A DNA stretch of 17,674 nucleotides, taken from positions 1 through 17,674 of the forward strand of contig JAFTNI010000090.1 in the NCBI GenBank assembly GCA_017451975.1. The letters are read 5' to 3'. Origin of the DNA: Clostridia bacterium. GTDB taxonomy: Bacteria; Bacillota; Clostridia; Oscillospirales; CAG-272. The position numbers and the translations under genes are program-made. The first letter of the stretch is position 1. The number at the start of each line of letters is the position of its first letter. Shown here piece by piece: positions 6,595 through 14,109 of the stretch. Below the pieces are notes generated by a model. It did not search any database. It was not told the DNA's origin and saw only the letters and a program-made list of their open reading frames with translations.

Positions 6595-6615
6595 TTTTGC
6601 GCTTTAAGCGCAAAA
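6595..6615. promoter_or_regulatory. Perfect palindrome between the birA and uppP promoters, possible operator
   Basis: TTTTGCGCTT (6595-6604), one T, AAGCGCAAAA (6606-6615): two perfect ten-base arms with a single central base. It begins two bases upstream of the birA -35 box and ends 25 bases upstream of the uppP -35 box. A one-base loop is poor for an RNA hairpin and there is no T-run in the right place for a terminator, so a dimeric protein-binding site is more likely. It does not resemble the BirA box (TTGTAAAC-type arms with a wide spacer). Confidence 0.5.
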
Positions 6616-6640
6616 GTTTATTAAGATTTTGCGTTTTGTA

Positions 6641-6669
6641 TTGAATTATAACTTAAAATATTATATAAT
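6641..6669 (+). promoter_or_regulatory. Sigma-A promoter of uppP
   Basis: TTGAAT (6641-6646), a 17-base spacer, TATAAT (6664-6669). This gives a leader of about 40 bases to the GTG start at 6718. Confidence 0.75.
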
Positions 6670-6717
6670 AACCTTATAAAGCATATAAATTTTTAAAAAT
6701 TTCAAGGAGATTTTACT

Positions 6718-7542
6718 GTGATAGAATTTTTGAAAGCATTCCTCTTCGGTATAGTAGAGGGTATAACGGAATGGTTGCCCATAAGCAGTACGGGGCATAT
6801 GATATTGCTCGACGAATTTGTGGAGCTTAAGGTTTCGCGCGAGTTTTACGGTATGTTCCAGGTTGTAATTCAGCTTGGCGCTATAATGGCTGTGGTGCTT
6901 CTTTTCTGGGGCAAGATTTTCCCGCTTGGCAAAAGCGAAAAGGGAATTTACCTGAAAAAAGATATTATGTCGCTTTGGGGCAAAATACTTGTTGCTTGCG
7001 TTCCCGCCGCTATCGTAGGCATACTTTTTGACGAGGTTTTCGAAGCGCTTTTCTATAACCCCGTATGCGTTTCCATTGCTCTTATCGTGTTCGGCATTGC
7101 GTTTATAATAATCGAAACGGCAAATAAAAATAAGAAATTCAAGGTGAACTCCATGGGCGAGCTTACATATACGCTTGCGCTTGCCATAGGTCTTTTCCAG
7201 CTTATTGCTGCTGTTTTTCCGGGAACATCTCGCTCGGGCGCGACCATCGTAGGCGCGCTGATTCTCGGTGTTTCCCGCGTTGTTGCTGCAGAGTTTACGT
7301 TCTATCTCGCGATTCCCGTTATGTTCGGCGCCAGCCTTCTTAAAATACTCAAGTTCGGCTTTGCCTTTACGGGAACAGAGCTTGCAATACTTGCTATAGG
7401 CATGGTAACCGCTTTTGCCGTTTCGCTTTTCGTTATAAAATTCCTTATGGGATATATCAAAAAGCATGACTTTAAGGTTTTCGGCTGGTACAGAATCGTT
7501 CTTGGCATAGCTGTGCTCGTATATTTTGCAATATTTGCATGA
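6718..7542 (+). CDS. uppP: Undecaprenyl-diphosphate phosphatase UppP (BacA)
   Basis: 274 residues, normal length, a polytopic inner-membrane enzyme. It removes one phosphate from undecaprenyl diphosphate so the lipid carrier can be reused for peptidoglycan and other wall polymers; extra copies give bacitracin tolerance. The two signature blocks are intact: GIVEGITEWLPISSTGH (11-27), with catalytic-site acidic residues Glu14 and Glu18 and His27, and PGTSRSG (168-174) with Arg172. The start is GTG, with AAGGAG about nine bases upstream. The gene stands alone, with its own promoter (6641-6669) and terminator (7549-7577), and diverges from birA. Confidence 0.96.
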   Translation: MIEFLKAFLFGIVEGITEWLPISSTGHMILLDEFVELKVSREFYGMFQVVIQLGAIMAVVLLFWGKIFPLGKSEKGIYLKKDIMSLWGKILVACVPAAIVGILFDEVFEALFYNPVCVSIALIVFGIAFIIIETANKNKKFKVNSMGELTYTLALAIGLFQLIAAVFPGTSRSGATIVGALILGVSRVVAAEFTFYLAIPVMFGASLLKILKFGFAFTGTELAILAIGMVTAFAVSLFVIKFLMGYIKKHDFKVFGWYRIVLGIAVLVYFAIFA

Positions 7543-7548
7543 AATTAT

Positions 7549-7577
7549 AAAACAGGCGAAGAAATTCGCCTGTTTTT
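7549..7577 (+). terminator. Rho-independent terminator of uppP
   Basis: AAAACAGGCGAA (7549-7560), loop GAAA (7561-7564, a GNRA tetraloop), TTCGCCTGTTTTT (7565-7577), then more T. It starts six bases past the stop codon. Confidence 0.93.
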
Positions 7578-7644
7578 CTTTAGAAATATTTGTCCCCAAA
7601 AGTAAAATTGCCACACTATATGAGTGAAAGGAGGCGAGAGAAAG

Positions 7645-9267
7645 ATGAAACCAAGTGAAATGTGCGAATGTCTTACTGGGAATTTTGCGGAAAACTTTAT
7701 GGAAAAGCTCTTTTATTTCTGCTTGAAAAAGACGGGGCATAATACCGAAGCAGAAAACCTTACGCAAGATATTGCGCTTAGTGTTCTTACAGAGCTAAAT
7801 AAAGGAATCGTTCCTGATAATTTTTCTGCGTGGGTTTGGAAAATTGCCCGCAACCGCTATAGCGTTTGGGCGGATAAGAAGCACAAACGAAGCGAGGTGT
7901 TATCTGATATGGATATTTGCGATTATGAAATTGAAGCAGAAGGAGAAAACCCTGTTGAAAGAGTGATCGAGAACGAGCAGATTTCTTTTCTGCGCCGCGA
8001 GCTTGCTTTTATCAAGCGTAATTACAGGGAAATAATAGTTTCATATTACATAGAAGACAAAAGCCTGGCAGATATTTCAAAGAGACTTTCGCTTCCCGCG
8101 GAAACCGTAAAAAAGCGCTTACAGCGCGCAAGAAAAATTTTGAAAGAAGGAATGGAAATGGCAAGAGAATTTGGCACGAGAAGCTATAAACCCGAAAATG
8201 TAACTTTTGCGGCAAGCGGGCCGCAGCCAAGCGGACTCCCTTGGAATTTGGTTCAAAGAAGTATTCCGAAAAATATTTTACTGCAAGCGAGCAATAACCC
8301 CTCTACCGCAGAGGAGCTTGCAGTGGAGCTTGGAATAGCGTTACCTTATATGGAAGAAGAAATTGAGATTTTATATCAAGGAACGCTGCTTGAAAAATGC
8401 GGCGACAAATATATTACCAATTTTGTTATTTTAGATAAGGAAAGCAGGCTGGAGATATATAATATTTTACGCAAAGGCTCTGCGGAAAGAAGCCGCGCTA
8501 TACGTGAAATGATAGAAGAATATTTGCCCGAATTCCGCAAGTTATTTGTAAACGCAGATAATATAAGCGATTGTATGATAAAATGGTGGCTCGTGCCCCA
8601 TATTATCGATAGATATATCGACGAAATAGGCAAAATATACCCCAATAAGCCGCCGAAAAGAGCCAACGGGGAAAAATGGGGCTTTGTGGGATATGAAACG
8701 GTTTCTTTGCCCGAAAACATTGTAATGGGTCATAACGGTATGGACCCGCCCGAAGCGGCTTTTTGGGCATATAAATACGGCGATTACGGACTCTGGGAAC
8801 AATGCGGGGAGATGTGGGATAGAAACCAACCTATTTTTCTTGCGCAATGTATTAAAAACAAGAGAAACGTAGGCTCATTTTCCGCGGCGGAAAACGAGCT
8901 ATGGAAGCAAATAAAAGGCAGGCACGCCCATAGCGACGAAAACGGAAATATCGTTCCCGATATTTTAGTTATAGAGGGTGAAGGCTGGAACACGCTTACG
9001 GAAATTATAAAAAATCATAAAAATCACGAAAGTCTTTTGGAAAATTGCATGAGTGCAACAAAGCAAATGGAAAAGGTTTTCAAAAAATCTAACAATAAGC
9101 TCTTGCATTCGCAAATCGGATATAATATAATGATGGAGCTTTGCGCTATGCGTATGATGGCTGTGCACGATCTGGTAGAAGCGGGGTTTTTAAAGCTCCC
9201 TGAAAATCCTAAAAAATCCACGCTCGGAATGGCTTTGATTTTAAACCACCGTATTAAATTTATATAA
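7645..9267 (+). CDS. Sigma-70 family (ECF-like) sigma factor with a 370-residue C-terminal extension
   Basis: 540 residues from ATG 7645. AAAGGAGG at 7627-7634 decides this start over GTG 7624, which would run through the ribosome binding site. Residues about 15-85 are a sigma region 2 (TEAENLTQDIALSVLTEL, then FSAWVWKIARNRYSVWADKK), and 113-168 are sigma region 4 with its helix-turn-helix (SLADISKRLSLPAETVKKRL). A short linker leads to a second, winged-helix-like segment at about 205-262 (NPSTAEELAVELGI), then a long domain I do not recognise (about 265-540), rich in Trp, Tyr and charged residues with no membrane segment. Typical ECF factors end at about 180 residues, so the extension probably senses or binds something in place of a membrane anti-sigma factor; none is encoded nearby. 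It converges with the XRE membrane regulator. Confidence 0.85.
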   Translation: MKPSEMCECLTGNFAENFMEKLFYFCLKKTGHNTEAENLTQDIALSVLTELNKGIVPDNFSAWVWKIARNRYSVWADKKHKRSEVLSDMDICDYEIEAEGENPVERVIENEQISFLRRELAFIKRNYREIIVSYYIEDKSLADISKRLSLPAETVKKRLQRARKILKEGMEMAREFGTRSYKPENVTFAASGPQPSGLPWNLVQRSIPKNILLQASNNPSTAEELAVELGIALPYMEEEIEILYQGTLLEKCGDKYITNFVILDKESRLEIYNILRKGSAERSRAIREMIEEYLPEFRKLFVNADNISDCMIKWWLVPHIIDRYIDEIGKIYPNKPPKRANGEKWGFVGYETVSLPENIVMGHNGMDPPEAAFWAYKYGDYGLWEQCGEMWDRNQPIFLAQCIKNKRNVGSFSAAENELWKQIKGRHAHSDENGNIVPDILVIEGEGWNTLTEIIKNHKNHESLLENCMSATKQMEKVFKKSNNKLLHSQIGYNIMMELCAMRMMAVHDLVEAGFLKLPENPKKSTLGMALILNHRIKFI

Positions 9268-9270
9268 TGT

Positions 9271-9295
9271 AAAAATCCGCCCTCGGGCGGATTTC
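9271..9295. terminator. Bidirectional terminator between the sigma factor and XRE genes
   Basis: AAATCCGCC (9273-9281), loop CTCG, GGCGGATTT (9286-9294). A TTTTT run follows on the minus strand; the plus side has a shorter T-run. It lies between the two convergent stop codons. Confidence 0.8.
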
Positions 9296-9299
9296 TACG

Positions 9300-10673
9300 T
9301 TAATATTGTTGTTTTATTTCTTTGAATTTCTTTATGACCATTACCGTATACGTAATAGCTAGAGCCAAGCCCTCTGCAATATATGCAAGCACGAAACCCG
9401 TGTGTATATCATAAGTCCACTCTCTGGCATCGAATACTTCCTCACGGGAATATGTGACAGCATGGAACCCCGGAATATCATATGCTTCGCTTGGGGGATT
9501 ATCGGGGAAGATTTCTCCGTCGGGGTAAACTTGAGTGTAAAGAGTGCCGTTATGTCCGCGTTCAACATCGCTAGAAGTTACTCCGTTTATAACGAAATCA
9601 TCAACATAGCGGTTGTTCCATTCAAATTCTATTTGGTGCGTGCCGTATGCGGTATGTACCCATATCTCATAAGTGGGGTAAACAGGGTATTGCTCGTCTA
9701 AAGATATGCCGTTATCACGTATGCTTTCTTCCATATATTCCACAAACTCGTTTGGGTCATTCCACTCCGTGCCTTTGCCGCGCAAGAAAAATTCATAATC
9801 GAATACGTTCAAACAAACGATATGTGCCGCAACCGTTATGGCTATGATCGGCACGAAAACTATTGCAAGCCTTGGAAGCGGGGAAACGAAGCGTTTTTTT
9901 GCAAGATATCTTCTTTGCGCTACTTTCTCATCAACGCTATAAATCCCTTTCTTTTCGGCTATTTTATCGACGATAATATTTGCGGCAGCGCAAATAATAC
10001 CGGCTATTGCCGCGAATATTGCTCCTATTATGAGCCAAGCCCAGAAATCTACGCGTATATTTATAATAGAAGTCGATGCCCCCTCTATGGGAAGCGGAAG
10101 TGTATAAGCAAAAAGAGTAAAAGCGATAAAAATAAGTTTTTCCGTTTTCTTTATAATGTATTTGCGCGTTTCGGAAAGATGCGCGCCTTCAAACTCTTCG
10201 GCATCAAGCCCAGAAAAGGCAAGCACGGCAAAAATGATTTGTATTACAGCGGCCGCGGCGAAGAATATGAGGCTTACATAGAAGCCGAGCTCAGCCCTGT
10301 AAAATGCGAAATTACAAAGCATGGCGGCGAGCAAGCCCACGATTGCTATCAGCACGCATATAAGTGTTTTGGTGAGAAATTTTGTGCGCACGGTTTGAAG
10401 CAGGTTTTTTATTTGGCGTTCCGTTTTTTCGCTTTGCTTTTCGGGCGCAGGTGCGCTTTCGCCCGCGCGCTCGCCTCGCAGAAGCTCATCGGAGGTAACG
10501 CCGAAAATTTCCGCTATTACGGGTATAAGGTAAAGGTCAGGGGCGGTTTCGTCGCGCTCCCAACGGCTTACAGCTTTATCGGAAACGCCGAGCTTATCTG
10601 CAAGCTCGCGCTGGGTGAGCCCGTTGGCTTTGCGCAGTACGGCAATAAAACTGCCGATAGATTTTCGTTCCAT
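9300..10673 (-). CDS. XRE-family helix-turn-helix protein with multi-pass membrane domain
   Basis: 457 residues; AAGGAG lies six to seven bases before the ATG. Residues 5-65 are a classic Cro/CI-type HTH (LTQRELADKLGVSDKAVSRW, then DLYLIPVIAEIFGVTSDELL). After a charged linker come hydrophobic segments at about 103-123, 131-153, 180-197, 210-234, 268-290 and 428-446. Residues about 295-425 form a soluble, Tyr- and acidic-rich domain between the last two segments, likely outside the membrane (YEIWVHTAYGTHQIEFEW). This layout suggests a one-component membrane regulator in which an external domain signals to a cytoplasmic DNA-binding domain. HTH-membrane fusions of this kind are common in Clostridia; the ligand and target are unknown. 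Confidence 0.85.
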   Translation of the reverse strand: MERKSIGSFIAVLRKANGLTQRELADKLGVSDKAVSRWERDETAPDLYLIPVIAEIFGVTSDELLRGERAGESAPAPEKQSEKTERQIKNLLQTVRTKFLTKTLICVLIAIVGLLAAMLCNFAFYRAELGFYVSLIFFAAAAVIQIIFAVLAFSGLDAEEFEGAHLSETRKYIIKKTEKLIFIAFTLFAYTLPLPIEGASTSIINIRVDFWAWLIIGAIFAAIAGIICAAANIIVDKIAEKKGIYSVDEKVAQRRYLAKKRFVSPLPRLAIVFVPIIAITVAAHIVCLNVFDYEFFLRGKGTEWNDPNEFVEYMEESIRDNGISLDEQYPVYPTYEIWVHTAYGTHQIEFEWNNRYVDDFVINGVTSSDVERGHNGTLYTQVYPDGEIFPDNPPSEAYDIPGFHAVTYSREEVFDAREWTYDIHTGFVLAYIAEGLALAITYTVMVIKKFKEIKQQY

Positions 10674-10786
10674 GATTGTTCTCCTTGAATTAAATAATTA
10701 TATAAAAAGGGTGTTTCCTCCTTTTCTTTGCTATTATTCTACAATAGCGAGAGCGAGAATAACACCCACAAGACCGAAAATCACTC

Positions 10787-11908
10787 TCAAAAACCGAGAA
10801 TTCTGGCTTTTTTACGCGCACAAGCGTACAAATTTATTTCCCAAGCGGGAATATACGGCGTTTTTTCTATATAAAGCTCGTGATCGGGCAAAAGCTCGTG
10901 TATAAGCAAGGGAAGCTCGAAAATATCCTCGCTTCTGTGGTAGAGCGATACGCAAAGCTCGGTGAGATTGGAAAGAATAGCGTTTTTGGAGCCTTCTATA
11001 GCCTCGCGCTCGGCGCCCTCAACGTCGAATTTTATAAGCAGCGGCTTGCCGCTGAAATCCATAAAGCTATCGGGCGTTGCAGTGGCAACCTCTTTCGTTT
11101 TTGCACCCGAAAGCGTTTTTGCGCCTTGCGCGCCTGCACCCGAAAGCGTGGAGTTTCTTCCGCTGCCGTCGGTGAAAACGGCTGTGCCGTTTTTGTTCCA
11201 TGCACAAGCGTTTACAAGCGAAAGCTCAGCTTGGCAGCCTGCCGTATTCTTTTCAAGCTTTGCAAAGGTTTTTGGCGAGGGCTCGAAGGCTATGATTTTC
11301 TTTATTTCAGGGTAAAGCTCAAGCGCTTCTGCCACGGTGTCGCCCGTGTATGCGCCCAGGTCGCAGTATACTTCATATCCGCCTGAAAGCACGGGGCTGA
11401 AAACGCCGCCTTCGCGGTCTGTTTTTTCAAAGTGCGTTATTTTGCCGTCTAGCTTATAACGCACGAGCTCGTCGTAAACCTCGCGCGAGCGCTCGTCGGC
11501 GAAAAGCTTGCGCGCCGCAAGAATTTTTTCTTCATTATTATAATAAAAATCGGCATCGAAAAGGTTTTCGCCTGCCACAGGTACGTCGGGCGCGTAAAGT
11601 GTGTATTGCGCGGCAATGCCTCGTATGCGCTCCATTACCTCGGGCAGTGAAGAGCCGAAAGAAACGAGAATATTGAAATCCTCATATTTTTCCGCGACCT
11701 CGGCAAGCTTCAGCACTTTTTTGCCGTGGAAAAACTGGCCGCGCACGAAATCGTCAGATGCAAAAACGTCGGCGTGCGCCATGCCCTTGCTTTCCAGCAC
11801 AGAAATTATTTTATCCGCACCGTTGCCCATGCCGTAAAGCACTATGGGTTTACCGCTCTCGCGAAGCTCTGCCCAAAGCTCTTTTGTGCCGTAAATTTCT
11901 TTTGACAT
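10787..11908 (-). CDS. FkbM-family SAM-dependent methyltransferase
   Basis: 373 residues from ATG 11908. The open frame begins at 11923, but GGAG inside that extension, nine bases before 11908, fits as the ribosome binding site, while nothing fits for 11923. The N-terminal third (about 20-110) looks like a Rossmann-type nucleotide-binding fold (KPIVLYGMGNGADKIISVL). The methyltransferase core holds the SAM motif YCDLGAYTGDT (181-191), AFEPSP (207-212) and IKFDVEGAE (292-300), all FkbM hallmarks. FkbM proteins O-methylate sugars and natural products. No sugar or polyketide genes are adjacent, so the substrate is unknown. The promoter at 11944-11972 drives it; the downstream XRE gene is 113 bases away and may or may not share the transcript. 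Confidence 0.9.
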   Translation of the reverse strand: MSKEIYGTKELWAELRESGKPIVLYGMGNGADKIISVLESKGMAHADVFASDDFVRGQFFHGKKVLKLAEVAEKYEDFNILVSFGSSLPEVMERIRGIAAQYTLYAPDVPVAGENLFDADFYYNNEEKILAARKLFADERSREVYDELVRYKLDGKITHFEKTDREGGVFSPVLSGGYEVYCDLGAYTGDTVAEALELYPEIKKIIAFEPSPKTFAKLEKNTAGCQAELSLVNACAWNKNGTAVFTDGSGRNSTLSGAGAQGAKTLSGAKTKEVATATPDSFMDFSGKPLLIKFDVEGAEREAIEGSKNAILSNLTELCVSLYHRSEDIFELPLLIHELLPDHELYIEKTPYIPAWEINLYACARKKARILGF

Positions 11909-11943
11909 ATTAAAATTCTCCATAATAAAAAGTTTATATAAAT

Positions 11944-11972
11944 ATTATAAATGTAATTTTTCTAAAAGTAAA
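11944..11972 (-). promoter_or_regulatory. Sigma-A promoter of the FkbM methyltransferase gene
   Basis: Minus strand: TTTACT (11972-11967), a 17-base spacer, perfect TATAAT (11949-11944). The -35 box is weak. Transcription would begin near 11937. Confidence 0.6.
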
Positions 11973-12056
11973 CAAAAAATGTTGCTTTTTTCGCTAATTT
12001 GTGATAACATAATTAAGAGATAAGTATATAACTTTCCATCGGAGGGATTTTTAAAC

Positions 12057-13616
12057 ATGACAGATAACGCAAAAATATTCAGGGACGCTTTCCGCGGCTA
12101 TAACAAAGAAGATGTAAATGCATATATTGCATCGAGCGCAGAAAGCACAAAGGCTGCTATTGAGGCCGCAGAAGAACGTGCGGGAAAAGCCGAAAAGGCG
12201 CTCGAAGAAGTAAAGGGCGAACTCGAAACCGTAACAAAAAAATCGGAGAAAGCGGCGCTTGAAGCGCAGGAAACGGCAAAAAATCTTTCCGAGTGCAAAG
12301 GTGAGCTTGCAGAAGCAAAAAGCGAGCTTGAAAAAACAAAGGCTCACAACGAAGAGCTTGCAAAGGTGGCAGAAGAAAAGGAATCGGAATGTAAGGCGGC
12401 AGAGGCAGCAAAAAAGATTGCTTGCGAAAAGCAGGCTTTTGCCGAAAAAGCTTTTGAAAAAGCGAAAATCACCGTTATGGAGCGCGATAAAGCGATAGAG
12501 AACGCGAAAAGAGAAGTAGCGGAGCTTCGCGCAAACGATGCAAAATCTGCCCAAGGTTATGCCGAGCTTGAAAGCAAAAACGCGGCGCTTGCCGAAAAGC
12601 TTACGGAAACGGAAAACAGAGAAAAAGAGCTTGCAAAAAAGCTTTCTGCCGGTGAAGTACGCGAAAGAGAGCTTGCAAGAAAGCTTGGCTCAAGCGAGCA
12701 CAGAGTGAAAGACCTTCTTGAAGAAAAGGCAAAGCTCAGCGAAGCGCTCGTTGCAAGCAAGCAGAAAAACAAGGTGCTTGAAACAGCCGTTATTACCGCA
12801 GAGCAGGAAAAATGCAAAAACGTTGAAACGCTTGTGAGCGAACGCTCGGCAAGCGAAATAAAAGCAAATAAGCTTATGGTTTCGCTCGAGCATGCCATGG
12901 CGGAATCTAAAACTCTTTCCGAAAAGCTTGAAGCAAGCGAGGCAAAAAACGCAGAGCTTGAGGGCGCGCTTGCCAAAGCGAAGGAACAGCTTGAAAGCGC
13001 TGCGAAGGAAGCAAGCGCAAAAGAAGAGCTGCTTGCAACAGAGCTTGCAAAAAATGAAAAAGAAGCAAAAGAAGCCGCTTCCAACCTCAAAGAGGTTTAC
13101 GCTCAGATGGAGGTTTTGCAGAAGGAGGCTATGGGCAGAGAAGAGCTTATTGCCTGCGACCTTGTGCAGAGCGAACTCCACGTAAAAGAACTTTCCGAAA
13201 AGCTTGCTGCCGGCGAAGAAAAGCTTAAGCTTTCCGTGGCAAAGGAAGAGATATTGGCAGAGGAGATTGCAAGAGCAGAAGCTAAAATACGCGAGCTCAC
13301 ACTTTCTCTCGATGAATGTAAAAAAACAATGGAAGAAGCCAAAACGGCGGCAGACGTTCAGAAATCCAGCATAAACCTTCCCGGCTCCTGCTACGACGAT
13401 ATTATGGCGTTTGCGCTTTCCATTCAGGAAAAGGCAATCGCGCTTGTGAACGGTGTGGCAGAAAAGGGCGAGGAACTTCGCAAGCTTGCCGAAGCGGCGG
13501 AAGCCGAAGAAACTGCGGCGGCAGAACCCACGGAAAATATAGAAACGGTTGCGGCAGAAACTGCAGCTACCGAAGCGGTAGATGAGCCCACGGAAGCGCT
13601 TGAAACAGCAGAATAA
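12057..13616 (+). CDS. DivIVA-like coiled-coil protein, N-terminal part (frame cut by TAA)
   Basis: 519 residues; GGAGGG lies about ten bases before the ATG. The first 25 residues (IFRDAFRGYNKEDVNAYI) match the N-terminal membrane-curvature-binding motif of DivIVA/GpsB proteins: a Phe, then Arg-Gly-Tyr, then Asp-Val and a hydrophobic end. Residues about 30-430 are one long coiled coil rich in Ala, Glu, Lys and Leu. The region 440-475 is less charged (SSINLPGSCYDDIMAFALSI), and 485-519 is an acidic Ala/Glu/Thr tail. DivIVA-type proteins gather at poles and septa and recruit other factors. The frame stops at TAA 13614-13616, but the same frame stays open to 13991 with the same composition, so the intact gene was probably 644 codons. 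The GAA-to-TAA reading is inference. TTGCTT-17-TAACAT (11982-12010) is a possible weak promoter. Confidence 0.75.
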   Translation: MTDNAKIFRDAFRGYNKEDVNAYIASSAESTKAAIEAAEERAGKAEKALEEVKGELETVTKKSEKAALEAQETAKNLSECKGELAEAKSELEKTKAHNEELAKVAEEKESECKAAEAAKKIACEKQAFAEKAFEKAKITVMERDKAIENAKREVAELRANDAKSAQGYAELESKNAALAEKLTETENREKELAKKLSAGEVRERELARKLGSSEHRVKDLLEEKAKLSEALVASKQKNKVLETAVITAEQEKCKNVETLVSERSASEIKANKLMVSLEHAMAESKTLSEKLEASEAKNAELEGALAKAKEQLESAAKEASAKEELLATELAKNEKEAKEAASNLKEVYAQMEVLQKEAMGREELIACDLVQSELHVKELSEKLAAGEEKLKLSVAKEEILAEEIARAEAKIRELTLSLDECKKTMEEAKTAADVQKSSINLPGSCYDDIMAFALSIQEKAIALVNGVAEKGEELRKLAEAAEAEETAAAEPTENIETVAAETAATEAVDEPTEALETAE

Positions 13617-13688
13617 CCGGCAGCAGAGCCTGTGTTACTTGAAGAAACTGTTGCAGCAGAGCCTGCGGCTGAAACGGCAGGTGAGGCT

Positions 13689-13991
13689 ATGAGCGAAGAA
13701 ACCGCGTTGGAAACGCCCACAGAAGAACCTGCAAAGAAGAAAACGACAAGAAAAACAACTACTTCTTCAAAAAGCGGCACTAAAAAATCCACTTCAAAAT
13801 CCTCTTCCACTAAGAAGAGCAGCACCAAAAGCGGCACAAAGAGCACAGCCAAGAAAACAGCAAATAGCTCTACTTCCAAATCCTCCTCCACGAGAAAGAA
13901 AAAAACAGAGGAAGCACCCATAGAAGAGCAGGATATTATGACTCTTGAGGAAGTGGCTGCAAACATCGAAACCGAAAAAGAAACGACTTGA
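13689..13991 (+). CDS. Lys/Ser/Thr-rich tail of the DivIVA-like protein, in frame after the stop
   Basis: The frame is the same as the gene above and is open from 13617 without a stop. Codons 13617-13688 (PAAEPVLLEETVAAEPAAE and onward) continue the acidic Ala/Glu/Pro tail of the first part. From about 13730 comes a strongly basic Lys/Thr/Ser segment of about 50 residues (KKKTTRKTTTSSKSGTKKST), with the near-repeat TSKSSSTKK / TSKSSSTRK, then an acidic end (IMTLEEVAANIETE). Basic low-complexity tails like this occur in histone H1-like and other nucleoid-binding bacterial proteins. ATG 13689 has AGGTGA four bases upstream, which is complementary to the anti-Shine-Dalgarno end, so the tail could be made separately as a 100-residue protein. 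Otherwise it is the lost C-terminus of a broken gene, or is added by readthrough. Confidence 0.5.
   Translation: MSEETALETPTEEPAKKKTTRKTTTSSKSGTKKSTSKSSSTKKSSTKSGTKSTAKKTANSSTSKSSSTRKKKTEEAPIEEQDIMTLEEVAANIETEKETT
13791..13898 (+). repeat. Two imperfect 27-base repeats inside the basic tail
   Basis: Copies at 13791-13817 and 13872-13898, 81 bases (27 codons) apart, encode TSKSSSTKK and TSKSSSTRK with silent differences. They suggest growth of the low-complexity tail by internal duplication. Confidence 0.6.
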
Positions 13992-14068
13992 AAAGCAAGA
14001 TAATTTGTGTTTTTTGCAAAAATGTTTGAAATATTTTCCCGAATTATAAAAAAACGACAAAAAACACC

Positions 14069-14096
14069 TTGACTTTTTGGAAAAAAAGTATATAAT
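14069..14096 (+). promoter_or_regulatory. Strong sigma-A promoter of the CvpA-like gene
   Basis: TTGACT (14069-14074), a 16-base spacer, TATAAT (14091-14096): 11 of 12 consensus bases. Transcription would begin near 14103, leaving an unusually long leader of about 160 bases before ATG 14266. Confidence 0.85.
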
Positions 14097-14109
14097 ATAT
14101 TAACGAATC

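Noticed and set aside
6595..6615. Palindrome read as a rho-independent terminator of birA or uppP
   Set aside because: It lies upstream of both genes, has a one-base loop, and is not at the end of either transcript.
7624..7644. GTG at 7624 as the start of the sigma factor
   Set aside because: The extension translates the AAAGGAGG ribosome binding site itself; ATG 7645 has correct spacing from it.
6661..7767. 368-codon open frame on the minus strand
   Set aside because: It is antisense to uppP, whose motifs are unmistakable, and crosses a promoter and a terminator.
9822..10688. 288-codon plus-strand frame opposite the XRE regulator
   Set aside because: The Cys/Tyr/Arg-rich translation, the absence of a ribosome binding site and full overlap with a well-supported gene make it a shadow.
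12557..13090. Ser/Ala/Phe-rich open frame antisense to the DivIVA-like gene
   Set aside because: This is the mirror image of a low-complexity coiled coil (GCA, GAA, AAG codons) and not a real protein.
12300..13300. Short repeated AAAGAGCTTGC/GAAAAGCTT-like words that could suggest a repeat array
   Set aside because: They are irregularly spaced, in frame and encode heptad-type KELA/EKLA segments of the coiled coil; there is no regular spacer as in CRISPR.
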